Shown one piece after another: positions 9,087 through 17,352 of a DNA stretch of 64,000 nucleotides. Source of the DNA: Aporhodopirellula aestuarii (GTDB lineage: Bacteria > Planctomycetota > Planctomycetia > Pirellulales > Pirellulaceae); NCBI RefSeq assembly GCF_023701485.1, contig NZ_JAMQBK010000016.1, positions 62,001-126,000 of the forward strand, given 5' to 3'. Under the pieces are notes generated by a model. That model ran no database searches and was not told the origin of the DNA. It saw only the letters and a program-made list of their open reading frames with translations. The number at the start of each line of letters is the position of its first letter. Position 1 is the stretch's first letter. Position numbers and translations under genes: made by a program.

Positions 9087-9506
9087 CTACAAGAAAAACC
9101 ACGCGCCGGCGGCACCGGCGGCAATCGCGACTGCGGAAATGCGATAACGCCAGATCCAGCAATAGGCCATTAATTTCTTGAATCCGGGCTCTGGCGATTC
9201 GTAAGTATGCAAATTTGCCAGATATTGATCGATCGCGGCATCAATTTCCGCCTCAGTGACACGGTCACCCGACAATGCCGCGGTCCGCATCAATTTTTCG
9301 CGAAGACGAACACGGACTTCGTCGTGGCGAAACATCTCTTCGGCCGTCTCGCGCTGCTCGCGCATTTCGCGAGCGACATCCATCACCCGCAACGTCTCAG
9401 CGATGGTCATGTCCTCGCCGGGCAATTTGGTGTGGGCGCGTTTGCGATTCAATTCGCTGGTCGACAGTGGCGGCTGAGGTGCCTGAGCTTGAGCACTCTT
9501 ATTCAT
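9087..9506 (-). CDS. Small C-terminally anchored membrane protein (possibly DUF6384-like)
   Basis: 139 residues from the ATG at 9506; a TTG at 9539 would add eleven. The middle is charged and helical (IAETLRVMDVAREMREQRETAEEM, read here as two adjoining pieces), then GDRVTEAEIDAAIDQYL. A single hydrophobic C-terminal segment (ISAVAIAAGAAGAWFFL) ends the protein, so it looks tail-anchored with its helical part in the cytoplasm. The TIAETL...VTEAEIDAAI pattern reminds me of proteins annotated DUF6384, but I could not check this. It is the first gene of a likely two-gene operon with the coiled-coil protein behind it. Function unknown. Confidence 0.65.
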   Translation of the reverse strand: MNKSAQAQAPQPPLSTSELNRKRAHTKLPGEDMTIAETLRVMDVAREMREQRETAEEMFRHDEVRVRLREKLMRTAALSGDRVTEAEIDAAIDQYLANLHTYESPEPGFKKLMAYCWIWRYRISAVAIAAGAAGAWFFL

Positions 9507-9837
9507 CGTATTCAACCCAACAACGTAAACGCCCGCCAAAGCGGACGACCGGACGCGCCGATGCCCCCTGCAATCACGTCATACAGGACCCATCTCAACA
9601 TGGCCGCATTCTATCCTGCGAAGGCATCCCGGTGCGAGTATGGGGTCGTACTGACAGATAATCGCGTTGCCCGCAGAGGGTCGAATCACGCCCGCATGGA
9701 TGTTTGCACGCTGCCAAGAACGCACGGTGGGGCACCGAACCCGTGCGGCAACCGGCGAATCTCAGATCGTGAGACACGCCCTCAACATCCGCGTCGTGAA
9801 TGAGCGCAAAGAGGAGCCTAGACGAGTCGCCAGGAGA
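9507..9837. other. Intergenic region
   Basis: About 330 bases between two minus-strand genes. I see no gene, hairpin with T-run or repeat. It should contain the promoter of the 139-residue membrane protein, but no convincing promoter boxes stand out. Confidence 0.3.
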
Positions 9838-11568
9838 CTAGAGCGTTTTCTCATCAACGTCGTCTTCGAGCTCTTCATCGTCCTCTGACGAATCATGATC
9901 TCGGAGATACGTGCGTTGCGACTTCGGCAGCGGGTCAAATGCAAGCTGATCCACCAACACGCCTTGCTCCTTTGCCATCCGCAAAGTCGCGACCGCATCG
10001 CCGTAACCGCCACCGACCTCGGTGATGCCGCGAATCAACCCCGCAAGATTTGCTTCGACTTCGGCAAATGCGTCCGGGCGTCCGGGACGAAAACGGCTGA
10101 TCCGCAGCCGGGTGCCGCCCTGCGTCTGATTGACCGGGGTCTCGGCATCGTGTGCAGCCACCCGCCGAACAACCAATCCTGCAGGGCCGATGAAGAACGA
10201 TTGCAGATTCAGTGGCGAAACCTCGCCCATCAGTACAATCTCTGGCTTCCGCGTCAAAGAGGCCACGACGGCGGGAGGCCCCGATGATTTGATTTGATAC
10301 AAACGAAATTGCCCTTTCAAATTCTCGCCGCCGAGCGAGTCGCGCGCATCTTTACGATCACGCAACACCGTCATCGCACCGTAGCGTGTTTCCAAGCTGC
10401 TCTCGTCGAGCAGTCCCTGCAGTGCCGAGACGGCTTTCGCCTGCTTCAGGCCCAGCATCGCCGACAACGCCGGGGCACGAAACGCGGGCTCTAAGCGGAT
10501 CCCTTCGACGAGCGGCTCGATCGCTTCGGCACGGTCGAGATAGGCGAGCGTCTCCGCGGCATAAAACCGCAACTCGGGGTTGGATAGTTTGGTCGCTTCC
10601 ACCAATGTCGGGATCGCGCCTTCGCCGATCGCTTCGAGCTGTAAGGCTGCGTCGGCGGCTGTACTAGGCACCCGCAACTTTTCCCCAAGATCGACGAGCT
10701 TCGCTTGCGTGCTACTGGATTCGGGGGCCACCGTGATCGCTCGCACCACCGCCATCAGACGCTCTTCGTGCTGGCGATAACGTGGGTGAACGTCAATTTC
10801 GACAAAGTCGTCCTCGACCGCTTTGGCGATCCCACGCCGTGTCGTTCCGTCAAAAAAGTAAAATCGATTGTTGATCGCGTCCGCAATCGCCTTCGCGATT
10901 TTCACGTGCTGATATTTCGGCCGAATCACTAAACCGAGTTTGCGATCCGATTGCACCAAACCGCCCGAGAGAACCCGGCCAGACACATGCAGCGTGGTGT
11001 CTTCGGTTCCGTCGAAATCGCCGCGGGTGAGAACCGGCCCGGTCCCGATCGCCAACACATCGCTGCTGCGGATGGAATTGTTAAGAATTTGTTGATGACG
11101 TAAGCGCGTGTCCAGTAACCAGCCGCCGTGTAGGTTAGTCGCCTCGGTCTTCGGTGGCGTCAATATTTGCAGATCAATCGAGTCGCCCCGGCGAGCACCG
11201 GGCGGAATCAAACCGCGAACCTGCACCAATGCGTTGTCGTCACGTTCGAGAAACTCGTTCGGCTCGGCGACTTCGTTGCGTTTCATCTCCTCCAACAATC
11301 GATCTCGGAACGTCGACGGTAGAGCTGGACCGCCCGTCCCCGGCAATTGGTTCACCACCGCCACGCCATCGACGCGAATTTCTTGCAAACCATGTGGAAC
11401 CGCAGCTTCGCGGATCAGCTCGGGCGGTTCGGGAACTTTGAGCAATTTTTGGAAATGTTCGCTATCGTCTTTGTTGCCGCGATTGAGCCAGGAGGCACAA
11501 CCAACCGACAACGTGACCCCGAAACACAATACTGCTCTGCAGACGAAGAGAGTTGGGGCTCGAGACAT
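9838..11568 (-). CDS. Lipoprotein with FlgI (flagellar P-ring)-like domain and HEAT repeats
   Basis: 576 residues from the ATG at 11568. The N-terminus has a lipoprotein signal (LCFGVTLSVGC) with the lipid-modified Cys near residue 24. Residues about 55-260 follow the pattern of the flagellar P-ring protein FlgI: VAVVNQLPGTGG, VQVRGLIPPGARRGDSIDL, TNLHGGWLL, SGRVLSGGLVQSDRKLGLV and IAKAIADAINNRF match FlgI landmarks in order. Residues 290-410 are HEAT-like repeats (AALQLEAIGEGAIPTLVEA, LRFYAAETLAYLD). The C-terminus is acidic. No other flagellar gene is in the window, so it may be a structural ring or scaffold protein in the periplasm rather than a true P-ring. The 113 residues ahead of 11568 in the longest frame do not look coding. 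Confidence 0.75.
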   Translation of the reverse strand: MSRAPTLFVCRAVLCFGVTLSVGCASWLNRGNKDDSEHFQKLLKVPEPPELIREAAVPHGLQEIRVDGVAVVNQLPGTGGPALPSTFRDRLLEEMKRNEVAEPNEFLERDDNALVQVRGLIPPGARRGDSIDLQILTPPKTEATNLHGGWLLDTRLRHQQILNNSIRSSDVLAIGTGPVLTRGDFDGTEDTTLHVSGRVLSGGLVQSDRKLGLVIRPKYQHVKIAKAIADAINNRFYFFDGTTRRGIAKAVEDDFVEIDVHPRYRQHEERLMAVVRAITVAPESSSTQAKLVDLGEKLRVPSTAADAALQLEAIGEGAIPTLVEATKLSNPELRFYAAETLAYLDRAEAIEPLVEGIRLEPAFRAPALSAMLGLKQAKAVSALQGLLDESSLETRYGAMTVLRDRKDARDSLGGENLKGQFRLYQIKSSGPPAVVASLTRKPEIVLMGEVSPLNLQSFFIGPAGLVVRRVAAHDAETPVNQTQGGTRLRISRFRPGRPDAFAEVEANLAGLIRGITEVGGGYGDAVATLRMAKEQGVLVDQLAFDPLPKSQRTYLRDHDSSEDDEELEDDVDEKTL

Positions 11569-11968
11569 GGTGCAGTTCGCTATGGGCGGAAAAGGGAGAA
11601 TCATGGTCGTTAGCGTCAAAAGATTCGCTAGAGCTAGCCAAATCGGGAGACACAACACAAGATCATCTGACCCCACTCCCCCCAATCGTGTGATCTGGTT
11701 TCGCCGATTCGATTCGACGCGGCCCTCAGCGACAGTCCCACCCGGCGAACCCTCTCCCCAATCGACGCAAACTACCCACCCTGCAAAGTGGCATTTTGGG
11801 GCCAGTCGCGGGCGGACTCCTAGGGTTGAATTTCTCGGTTCCAGCGACGTCGCGGATATGTCGAATGCGGGTTGGATTTTCAATCTGGCACCAACACCAC
11901 GTTGCAACTACTCTGCTGGCAAGAGTTTACCTTCTCGACTGGATCGTGAAGTTTTGATGCAGATCAGG

Positions 11969-11988
11969 TTATCGACAGATTTTCCACT
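11969..11988 (+). promoter_or_regulatory. Pair of DnaA-box-like sequences
   Basis: TTATCGACA (11969-11977) differs from the TTATCCACA consensus at one base, and TTTTCCACT (11980-11988) at two. They lie in the same orientation, 11 bases apart start to start, about 390 bases ahead of dnaA. Two weak sites can occur by chance, so this is only suggestive of DnaA binding. Confidence 0.3.
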
Positions 11989-12132
11989 AGTTCGGAAAGT
12001 CGGTTTGCCGACTGTTAAGAGGTGGCGAAGGGATTGGTTGAATCCGATCAACCCGTTATTTGCTACGCCTAACCTCCAGCGTGAGAGCGCTCGGCAAACG
12101 GACACGAAAACTTGAGCGATACGGTTTGACTT

Positions 12133-12146
12133 GTTTGCTAGCAAAC
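12133..12146. promoter_or_regulatory. 14-base perfect palindrome upstream of dnaA, candidate operator
   Basis: GTTTGCTAGCAAAC reads the same on both strands and lies 222 bases before the dnaA start. Its length and symmetry suit a dimeric helix-turn-helix repressor. No cognate regulator is encoded nearby. Confidence 0.35.
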
Positions 12147-12303
12147 CTAGAATCTGCCTCACTCGTCGCAGGAGAGCCAAATGGTGGAAGCGACAGAGAC
12201 ATCCGAATCCGGTCGGGTTATGAATACCGTTTTTTGCTGAATGAAACGCGTTTTTCCGCGCTGTCTTGAACAGTCGGAAGCTCGCCGGAGTCTTTTCGAA
12301 TTA

Positions 12304-12330
12304 GGAGGGGTGATTTTTCATCACCTCTTC
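12304..12330 (+). promoter_or_regulatory. Stem-loop in the dnaA leader covering a purine-rich SD-like sequence
   Basis: GGAGGGGTGAT (12304-12314) pairs with ATCACCTCTTC (12320-12330) over 11 positions, including two G-U pairs, around a TTTTC loop. The left arm contains an AGGAGGGG anti-SD-like sequence. There is no T-run after it, and dnaA starts 37 bases downstream, so it is a leader structure rather than a terminator. Confidence 0.4.
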
Positions 12331-12367
12331 CGTCACCATCATCCAAGAGGGAGTTGTCGCTACCGGT

Positions 12368-14017
12368 ATGTCGTCGACGCAAGGCAGCATCGAGACGCAG
12401 GAGGCCATCGAGCGATTTGCTGATGCCTTGCGACAACGCATAGGGACCGATCGGTTCCGGCTTTGGTTCACGCACGGGATCCGCTTCGACGTTGAGCACT
12501 CTGACGATGGCGATGAGGTCATCGTGTTGCAAGTCAGCGGCCCGTTTGCGGCTGATCGCATCTCCAAGAACTTCACCACCGAACTTCGTGCTGCTTCCGT
12601 CATGGCACTCGGTGACCACGGTCGCTTCCGCTTGGAAATCGACCAAGCCACCGAACAACCTTCACTGATCGATGGTGAAGAGACGGACAACAAAAAGCGT
12701 CGGGGACGCCCCAGCAAAGCGGAAGCGAAATCCACAACCAGCGGATCGAGCGGTCGCGGCACGGCGAAAATGAACACGCGTTCGCCATCAACGCGCAGCC
12801 GCAACAAGTCAGCCGGTGCAGGCAAACTTTCGACCCTGCTTTCCGATTCCAAACTCATCCGCGGCGCCGATGAGTCTGGAGAAGCAGAAGACGAAGACGG
12901 GGATTCCGAACCACGTTCGCGCAACAGTTCACGCCGCGCGCCGAGCGAAACCGCCGGCACGCCGCTCCCCGAGTCTTTGCCGACCGCCGGCCGCACACTC
13001 GACAGTTTTATCACCGGACCTTGCAACGACTTCGCGTTCTCGGCGGCAACGATGGCCATGTCGACACCCGAAATCGCGACTCCGTTGTTCTTGCACGGAC
13101 CAACCGGCACGGGCAAATCACACTTGCTCGCGGCCATCGCCGAAGAGTTCCGTCGTCGCCGACGGATGCGACGAGTGATCGTGTTGACGGCTGAACAATT
13201 CACCAATGATTTCGTCGGGTCGGTTAACTCCACCGGACTGGTCAGCTTCCGTCGTAAGTATCGCGAAGTCGATGCGTTGCTGATCGACGACGTCCATTTC
13301 CTGGCATCAAAAACCGCGACACTTCGTGAAGCCCTGTACACGCTCGAAACGCTTGCCGCCGCTGGCAAGCCACTCGTATTCACCGCCAACTTACCACCCG
13401 CTGATATTCGTGGGCTGACCGGTGAAGTCGCCGGGCGGATGGCTTCGGGATTGGTTTGCCCGTTGCTCGCCCTCGATCCGGCAACTCGCCTGAATCTGCT
13501 CACCCGTTTGGTGAAAACCCGCTGCGTACTCGATTGCGACCCCGCATTGCTCGCGGAGGTTAGCGAAGCGGTCGGTGGCGATGCGCGTGCCGTTACCGGC
13601 GTGGCGAACTTAATCGGCATGCTGCAACGAATGTTTCGCCGCGAACCCACCATCGACGAAATCCGTCAATTCGGCGGGGATCTGATGCGAAACACGCGTT
13701 CGGCACCTTCGCTGCGATCGATCGAAAAGGCCGTCTGCGAAGCTTTCGGGCTTGAAGGCGACGGGCTTCGCGGTAAAGCTCAGACAAGACGGGTCAGTGA
13801 ACCGCGAACGCTCGCGATGTATTTGGCCCGCCAACACACCGGAAGCGCATTCACAGAAATCGCCAAACACTTCGGACGCCGTAGCCACACGGGTGCTATC
13901 GCCGCCCAACAAAAGGTCGAAGAGTGGCTGGCCAGCGGCAAGTTCATCGGCGGTGGCGACGCAGCAATGGCAGCGGCCGATGCCATCGCGCGTGTCGAAG
14001 CGAGGCTGCGGGCGTAG
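12368..14017 (+). CDS. dnaA: Chromosomal replication initiator DnaA
   Basis: Initiator ATPase that binds and opens the origin. Domain I (residues 1-95) contains the DnaA_N pattern with FRLWFTHGI. Domain II (about 100-210) is a long low-complexity Arg/Ser/Lys/Glu linker, which brings the total to 549 residues, longer than the usual 450-470. The AAA+ core has Walker A HGPTGTGKSHLL near 243 and Walker B ALLIDDVHFL near 302. Domain IV (about 477-522) reads PRTLAMYLARQHTG then HFGRRSHTGAIAAQQKV. The family signature normally reads RDHTTV here, so two DNA-contacting positions differ (Asp to Ser, second Thr to Gly). dnaB follows 147 bases behind on the same strand. The ATG at 12368 is the chosen start; its nearest purine run (GGGAG) is 14 bases away. 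Confidence 0.9.
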   Translation: MSSTQGSIETQEAIERFADALRQRIGTDRFRLWFTHGIRFDVEHSDDGDEVIVLQVSGPFAADRISKNFTTELRAASVMALGDHGRFRLEIDQATEQPSLIDGEETDNKKRRGRPSKAEAKSTTSGSSGRGTAKMNTRSPSTRSRNKSAGAGKLSTLLSDSKLIRGADESGEAEDEDGDSEPRSRNSSRRAPSETAGTPLPESLPTAGRTLDSFITGPCNDFAFSAATMAMSTPEIATPLFLHGPTGTGKSHLLAAIAEEFRRRRRMRRVIVLTAEQFTNDFVGSVNSTGLVSFRRKYREVDALLIDDVHFLASKTATLREALYTLETLAAAGKPLVFTANLPPADIRGLTGEVAGRMASGLVCPLLALDPATRLNLLTRLVKTRCVLDCDPALLAEVSEAVGGDARAVTGVANLIGMLQRMFRREPTIDEIRQFGGDLMRNTRSAPSLRSIEKAVCEAFGLEGDGLRGKAQTRRVSEPRTLAMYLARQHTGSAFTEIAKHFGRRSHTGAIAAQQKVEEWLASGKFIGGGDAAMAAADAIARVEARLRA

Positions 14018-14164
14018 AATAAACGAGAGGTTTCGATCCCTTTCGCGTCCCACCCGCCCGATGTTCGCTTGGCCCAACGTTGGCATGGCCCGGCGGCGAG
14101 CGACCGCCGACTTAAACCGTTCACCTCTTTCGTTTTTTCCCTTTCAAAAATAGCTATCGCACGG

Positions 14165-15616
14165 ATGATCAAAGACCAAAACCCAAAGGGCTCGGGATTT
14201 CGCGACAAGAAAAAGAAAGAGGTCTCCGCGAGCGAAATTCTGCAACGGCAACCGCCGTACGAACTCGAAGCGGAAATGGGCGTGATCGGCAGCATCTTGC
14301 TGATGCCCGACATCTGTGACGAGATCGCGTCGCTGCGTGCCGACGATTTCTACGACGACGCCAACCGGATCATTTACGGTCACCTGCGTGACATGTACGA
14401 CACCGGCGAGAAGATCGACATCACGCTGCTCGTCTCCCGCATGCGTACTTCGGGCGAATTCGAAAAGGTCGGAGGTGCCGCGTATCTCGCCCGCCTTTCG
14501 GGTAGCGTTGCGAACGCCGCCCACGCGGTCTACTACGCTGAGATTGTTACCGAAAAAGCGGTCTTCCGGCGGCTCATCGAATCGAGCACCGAAATCCTCC
14601 GCGAAGCCTACGAACAAACCAGCACCGCAAAAGAACTCTGTGCCCAGGCGGAACAGAAAGTCTTCGCGATCATGGACGGACGCTCCTCCAGCGCCGTGTC
14701 GGCGATCAGCGACGTGCTCCACCAAGCGATGGATCGCATGGAAGCTCGTATGCGAGACGACTACGTCGACGGCGGTGCCGAAACCGGCCTGACCGATTTC
14801 GACCAGATGACGGGCGGTTTGCACTCCGGCGAACTGATTATTCTCGCCGCTCGCCCCTCGATGGGTAAAACGGCACTCGCCATGAACATGGCCGAACACG
14901 TCGCCTGCATCCAACGCGAACCAGTCCTCTTCGTTAGCCTCGAAATGTCGGCGATCGAACTCGCTGACCGACTCCTTTGCTCAATGGCACGCGTTAATGG
15001 GCACCGCCTACGAAACGGAACGATCTCCTCCGACGACCGTGACCGACTCGTCAGCAAAGCGAACGAGATCAGCCAAGCCCCGCTCTTCGTGGACGATTCG
15101 CCAAGCCGTACCGTCAGTGAAATTGCTGCCGCGGCACGACGGATCAAACGACGCCAAGACGGCCTCGGAATGATCGTAATCGATTACCTGCAGCTGATCG
15201 AACCAGATAACTCACGCGACCCACGACAGGAACAGGTTTCGAAAATCGCGCGGCGACTCAAAGGGATGGCACGGGAACTCGAGGTCCCATTGCTGTGCTT
15301 GTCACAGCTCAACCGGCAAGCCGAAGAAGGCAAAGACCACCGCCCCAAACTCAGCCACTTGCGGGAATCAGGAGCTATCGAGCAGGATGCCGACGTTGTG
15401 ATGTTCGTTCACCGGGAGGAGTACTACCACCGCGGCGATGAAAAGGCACAGTACGCCGGCCAAGCCGAAATCATCATCGCCAAACAACGTAACGGCCCCG
15501 TTGGCGACGTCGACCTCACCTGGGAAGGCGACTTCACGCGATTCTCAAACCGAGCAGCTGAACACCACAGCGAGTTCGATGACTACCGCGAATTCACCTC
15601 ACCGGGCGGATTCTAA
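14165..15616 (+). CDS. dnaB: Replicative DNA helicase DnaB
   Basis: Hexameric helicase at the replication fork, loaded after DnaA opens the origin. 483 residues from the ATG at 14165, close to the family's usual 450-480. The N-terminal primase-interacting domain starts PPYELEAEMGVIGSIL. The RecA-like motor has Walker A RPSMGKTALAMNMA, SLEMS, Walker B MIVIDYLQLIE and the arginine-containing stretch RNGPVGDVDL. A longer frame from 14069 adds 32 residues without family similarity. It is co-directional with dnaA and probably coexpressed, which makes a compact initiation module. No inteins or frameshifts are seen. Confidence 0.95.
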   Translation: MIKDQNPKGSGFRDKKKKEVSASEILQRQPPYELEAEMGVIGSILLMPDICDEIASLRADDFYDDANRIIYGHLRDMYDTGEKIDITLLVSRMRTSGEFEKVGGAAYLARLSGSVANAAHAVYYAEIVTEKAVFRRLIESSTEILREAYEQTSTAKELCAQAEQKVFAIMDGRSSSAVSAISDVLHQAMDRMEARMRDDYVDGGAETGLTDFDQMTGGLHSGELIILAARPSMGKTALAMNMAEHVACIQREPVLFVSLEMSAIELADRLLCSMARVNGHRLRNGTISSDDRDRLVSKANEISQAPLFVDDSPSRTVSEIAAAARRIKRRQDGLGMIVIDYLQLIEPDNSRDPRQEQVSKIARRLKGMARELEVPLLCLSQLNRQAEEGKDHRPKLSHLRESGAIEQDADVVMFVHREEYYHRGDEKAQYAGQAEIIIAKQRNGPVGDVDLTWEGDFTRFSNRAAEHHSEFDDYREFTSPGGF

Positions 15617-15725
15617 GCTCGACACGCGGCGATCAAGAACCGGAAAGCCGACTCGCGGTAACACGGCCTCGCGGCCCTGACTATCGAGAACGCAGACACC
15701 GGCGAGCCCTCATGCACGAGACGAG

Positions 15726-16172
15726 CTACTCGCTCTCGGTCTGTGGCGGGTTGGCGAGCAGTTTGGCAACGGCGTCCAGCAAGCGATCCATCGAGAACGG
15801 CTTGCGAATGTATTCACTCACACCGAGCAATTCGGCATACGCTTGATGCCGACTTCCCTCGTTACCGGTGATCATGATCACCGGGAGCGGCAGGTCGAGC
15901 TCGCGGCGCAGCTTTTCCAACACCAAAAAACCGCTGCGTTTGGGCATCATCATGTCCAAAATCATCAGACTCGGACTCTCACGTTCGGCTAGCGCGAGAC
16001 CTTGGTTTCCATCGCGAGCCACGATCACCTCGTAACCGGCTGATTCCAACGCGTAGCTCACCGTTTCGACAATTTCGGCATCATCATCGACCAACAACAC
16101 TTTCGGTCCGCCCGGTTTCGGTTTATCTGCTTCAGGTGCCGGTTGTGTTTGTTCGTTCGTCGATGGGTTCAT
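15726..16172 (-). CDS. Single-domain response regulator (CheY-like receiver)
   Basis: 148 residues, of which about 25-140 form a receiver domain. The acidic pocket is VLLVDDDAE, the phosphoacceptor Asp is in LMILDMMMPKRSG, the switch Thr is in VIMITGNEG, and the conserved Lys is in YIRKPF. The N-terminus is a Pro/Glu/Thr-rich linker and there is no output domain, so it likely acts by protein contact or as a phosphate sink. The gene starts 21 bases behind the upstream alpha/beta-hydrolase-like gene, so both are probably one operon. No histidine kinase lies in the window. It converges with dnaB with about 110 bases between. Confidence 0.9.
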   Translation of the reverse strand: MNPSTNEQTQPAPEADKPKPGGPKVLLVDDDAEIVETVSYALESAGYEVIVARDGNQGLALAERESPSLMILDMMMPKRSGFLVLEKLRRELDLPLPVIMITGNEGSRHQAYAELLGVSEYIRKPFSMDRLLDAVAKLLANPPQTESE

Positions 16173-16193
16173 GTTGCAATTCGCTCAAGAGGA

Positions 16194-17066
16194 TCAATTC
16201 GCCGAAAAATCCACCAAGGTGAATTCGGAGCCATCCATTGGGGCCTCGCCGACACAGGCCTCGGTCGGTTTCGGAGCGATGATCTTATCAAAACACCAGC
16301 GGTCGATGTCCTTCAATGCCACAGTATTCATAACTTCGTCGCCGCGATATTGCCGAATCTCGACTTGGGCCCGAATGCACTGCGCCGCCGTGATATCCCG
16401 CTGCATCAACTCAGGGTCGTCATCGACGCCATTGATCGCTTGTTGCCACAGCATCGGCATGCGTCTTTCTCTGAGTCGTTTAAAATTTTTAAACACACCT
16501 GACGCGTCGGGAAAGCGGCCACCCATTCGGACCACACCGGCAAAGCGATCGCTGTGCAGCAATGCAATTTGGCAGGCAAGCGTCGCCCCACTGCCGTATC
16601 CGGCAAGCACGACACGATCGGAATTGATCGAGTATTCCTCGGCCACTTGATCGATCGCATCCAACACAACCTCGCATGCCTTAGCGGTCGCATCACGTCC
16701 ACAAGGCCAATCAAATCCACAACCACGAACGTCGGTAGCACGGGTCGCTCGAACCCCCAAGCCCACGTAGTTACGCGTGCTGATGTGCGGCAGCACCTGT
16801 TCGATCTGACGCTCGTTGTGTCCCGCCGAATGCAACCAAACCAACAACGGATACTGATAACCGTGCTGGTAATGCAGAGGAGTAAGCATTTGCACACTGT
16901 GCCGTCGCTTCATGCTCGACAAACGTGGCCCCGTAAATGACTTAGCCGCTGGTCCATCGCAATCACTACACGACTCACCTTCTGCGTCATCACCCGGATG
17001 TTGCTCTGGTCCCGAAGTTTCCGAGTGCGGTTCTGACATCCAACGGCGTGAAAACGAACCACTCAT
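16194..17066 (-). CDS. Alpha/beta-hydrolase-fold protein, esterase-like but apparently lacking the catalytic Ser and His
   Basis: 290 residues from the ATG at 17066, which has AAGGA seven bases upstream; a TTG at 17096 is less likely. After a 60-residue disordered start come the esterase/depolymerase landmarks: YPLLVWLHSAGHNERQ (oxyanion region), YSINSDRVVLAGYGSGATLA (nucleophile elbow) and VEIRQYRGDEVMN near the C-terminus. In active relatives the elbow reads GxSxG and the late motif ends in GH. Here the third elbow position is Gly (GYGSG) and Asp replaces the expected His. The protein is therefore probably not a hydrolase and may serve as a binding or regulatory partner. It is the first gene of an operon with a CheY-like regulator. 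Confidence 0.75.
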   Translation of the reverse strand: MSGSFSRRWMSEPHSETSGPEQHPGDDAEGESCSDCDGPAAKSFTGPRLSSMKRRHSVQMLTPLHYQHGYQYPLLVWLHSAGHNERQIEQVLPHISTRNYVGLGVRATRATDVRGCGFDWPCGRDATAKACEVVLDAIDQVAEEYSINSDRVVLAGYGSGATLACQIALLHSDRFAGVVRMGGRFPDASGVFKNFKRLRERRMPMLWQQAINGVDDDPELMQRDITAAQCIRAQVEIRQYRGDEVMNTVALKDIDRWCFDKIIAPKPTEACVGEAPMDGSEFTLVDFSAN

Positions 17067-17352
17067 CGGAAGTCCTTGTCGAAGAGGAACGGGCAATTAA
17101 GCACCCGATTATCGGATGCCAATTCAATCAAAGAGGAGTGACATGAAAGCTAGTTTCACAACCCCTGGTTTGTCAACGCCGAAACAATCACCGGTGCAAA
17201 AGTTAACCGACATCCGACATCGCCAACAAAAATGCTAGCAAACCATCGCATGCCGATGGTGTCGCTTGAAAGACACACCCACCCTAGCGCAAACAAAGCG
17301 GATTTACCGCATGTCGATGATTGCGATGTGCAATGACGCACGCGGTGATCAT

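Larger units (their letters stand above)
11569..12367. other. Long non-coding region between the FlgI-like gene and dnaA
   Basis: About 800 bases with no convincing gene. It holds two DnaA-box-like sites (11969-11988), a 6-base-pair inverted repeat AGTCGG/CCGACT (11998-12013), a 14-base perfect palindrome (12133-12146) and a stem-loop next to the dnaA start (12304-12330). Both flanking genes are transcribed away from it. It is the best candidate in the window for a replication-origin or dnaA control region, although no AT-rich unwinding element or dense box cluster is seen. Confidence 0.45.

Noticed and set aside
12301-13653. 450-codon minus-strand frame
   Set aside because: Antisense of dnaA, whose domains are unmistakable; the Ser/Arg-rich translation has no motifs.
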